In this document: piece by piece, positions 63,663 to 64,000 of the stretch | Layout of the letters: each line of letters starts with the position of its first letter | Numbering within the stretch: the first letter of the stretch is position 1 | Source of the DNA: Streptacidiphilus rugosus AM-16 | GTDB taxonomy: Bacteria > Actinomycetota > Actinomycetes > Streptomycetales > Streptomycetaceae | DNA: 64,000 bases | Reading direction: 5' to 3' | Assembly (NCBI RefSeq): GCF_000744655.1 | Contig: NZ_JQMJ01000004.1 | Location: 558,001-622,000 of the forward strand | Program-made: the position numbers and the translations under genes | The notes under the pieces: model-generated | What the model saw: the letters and a program-made list of their open reading frames with translations, nothing else | The model's database searches: none | What the model was told of the DNA's origin: nothing

Positions 63663-64000
63663 TGGATTTTGAGGACTTGAGGGCGCGGTTCTTCGAGGCG
63701 TTGGACCGGGAGAACGGCAGCGTTGCGGGGGCTGCTCGGGCGGTTGGGGTGAATCGCTTTACGGCGGCTGCCTGGGCGCGGAAGGCCGGCGTCCGTGGCC
63801 GCGGGAAGACAGGCACGAGTGGGCATCCGGGTCGGGCGGAGTACGAGCGGCTGCGTGCGGCCGGAGTCCGGCGCCGTGAGGCCGCCGCGCAGGCTGGCGT
63901 CCATGAGCGCACTGCTGACGACTGGGACCGTGGCATCCGGCAGATCGGTCACTCGCGCTTGCATCCTGACGGGCGCCGGATCGACTACAAGACCGGTGTG
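63662..64000 (+). CDS. IS30-type transposase, 3' end outside window
   Basis: An open frame from GTG 63662 to the window end, 113 codons. It has a helix-turn-helix lead (ENGSVAGAARAVGVNRFTAAAWARK), a second HTH (RRREAAAQAGVHERTADDWDRGI) and GRRIDYKTGV, which is how Streptomyces IS30-family transposases begin. The catalytic part is beyond the window. Confidence 0.75.
   Translation, partial: MDFEDLRARFFEALDRENGSVAGAARAVGVNRFTAAAWARKAGVRGRGKTGTSGHPGRAEYERLRAAGVRRREAAAQAGVHERTADDWDRGIRQIGHSRLHPDGRRIDYKTGV

Noticed and set aside
1..64000. tRNA or rRNA genes
   Set aside because: No cloverleaf-like segment with CCA-adjacent TTCRA motif and no rRNA-like stretch was noticed while reading; a dedicated scan was not possible.

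Overview
The window is very GC-rich actinobacterial DNA (about 70% G+C by eye). It has GTG and ATG starts, purine-rich Shine-Dalgarno sequences, many ATGA/GTGA operon overlaps and Streptomyces-type families such as AldO, DUF1918, DUF2277 and ricin-tailed hydrolases. I read it as the chromosome of a Streptomycetaceae member (Streptomyces, Kitasatospora or Streptacidiphilus); the genus cannot be settled from the sequence.

Layout. 1-8.2 kb: L-arabinose uptake and catabolism (ABC importer with the binding protein cut by the window start, then araB-araD-araA), with two LacI-type palindromes before araB. 8.2-18.6 kb: housekeeping and accessory genes (alditol oxidase, SRPBCC protein, lipoprotein, cysteine hydrolase, small proteins, FUSC/MarR pair, FAD monooxygenase, DUF1918, DUF2277, GNAT). 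18.6-22.1 kb: a tetR-esterase operon divergent from a secreted PHB-depolymerase-like hydrolase, with three copies of a 14-bp palindrome between them. 22.4-25.2 kb: an IS605-type tnpB element split near its tenth codon by an IS110-family element whose bridge RNA can be read in the sequence. 25.2-35.8 kb: mixed accessory genes (EEP hydrolase, methyltransferase, aldehyde dehydrogenase with DUF779, SUFU, membrane protein, FG-GAP repeat protein, DUF3050) among decayed transposase pieces.

36.1-44.3 kb: a PucR regulator divergent from a symporter, class II aldolase, ureohydrolase, TPP enzyme and aldehyde dehydrogenase. The set fits a 2-ketoarginine/4-guanidinobutyrate-type route. 44.5-45.6 kb: an intact integrase-core transposase. 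45.7-61.3 kb: a non-phosphorylating L-fucose regulon. It holds a secreted GH95-like hydrolase, an ABC importer, dehydrogenase, mutarotase, lactonase, dehydratase, SDR and FAH-type hydrolase, plus two GntR/FadR regulators. The motif ACATCGGATGT (one copy with one mismatch) lies in all three operon promoters. Its L-lactate branch is damaged: lutA and lutB are collapsed into one frameshifted remnant, while lutC is intact. 61.5-64 kb: transposase and beta-galactosidase debris, a lipoprotein, a cold-shock protein and the start of an IS30 transposase.

Two themes stand out. Most of the window is plant and host-glycan sugar and amino-acid catabolism, each module with its own visible operators. The mobile elements are layered on one another, most clearly the RNA-guided IS110 sitting inside the gene for an RNA-guided nuclease. 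No tRNA, rRNA or CRISPR array was seen.
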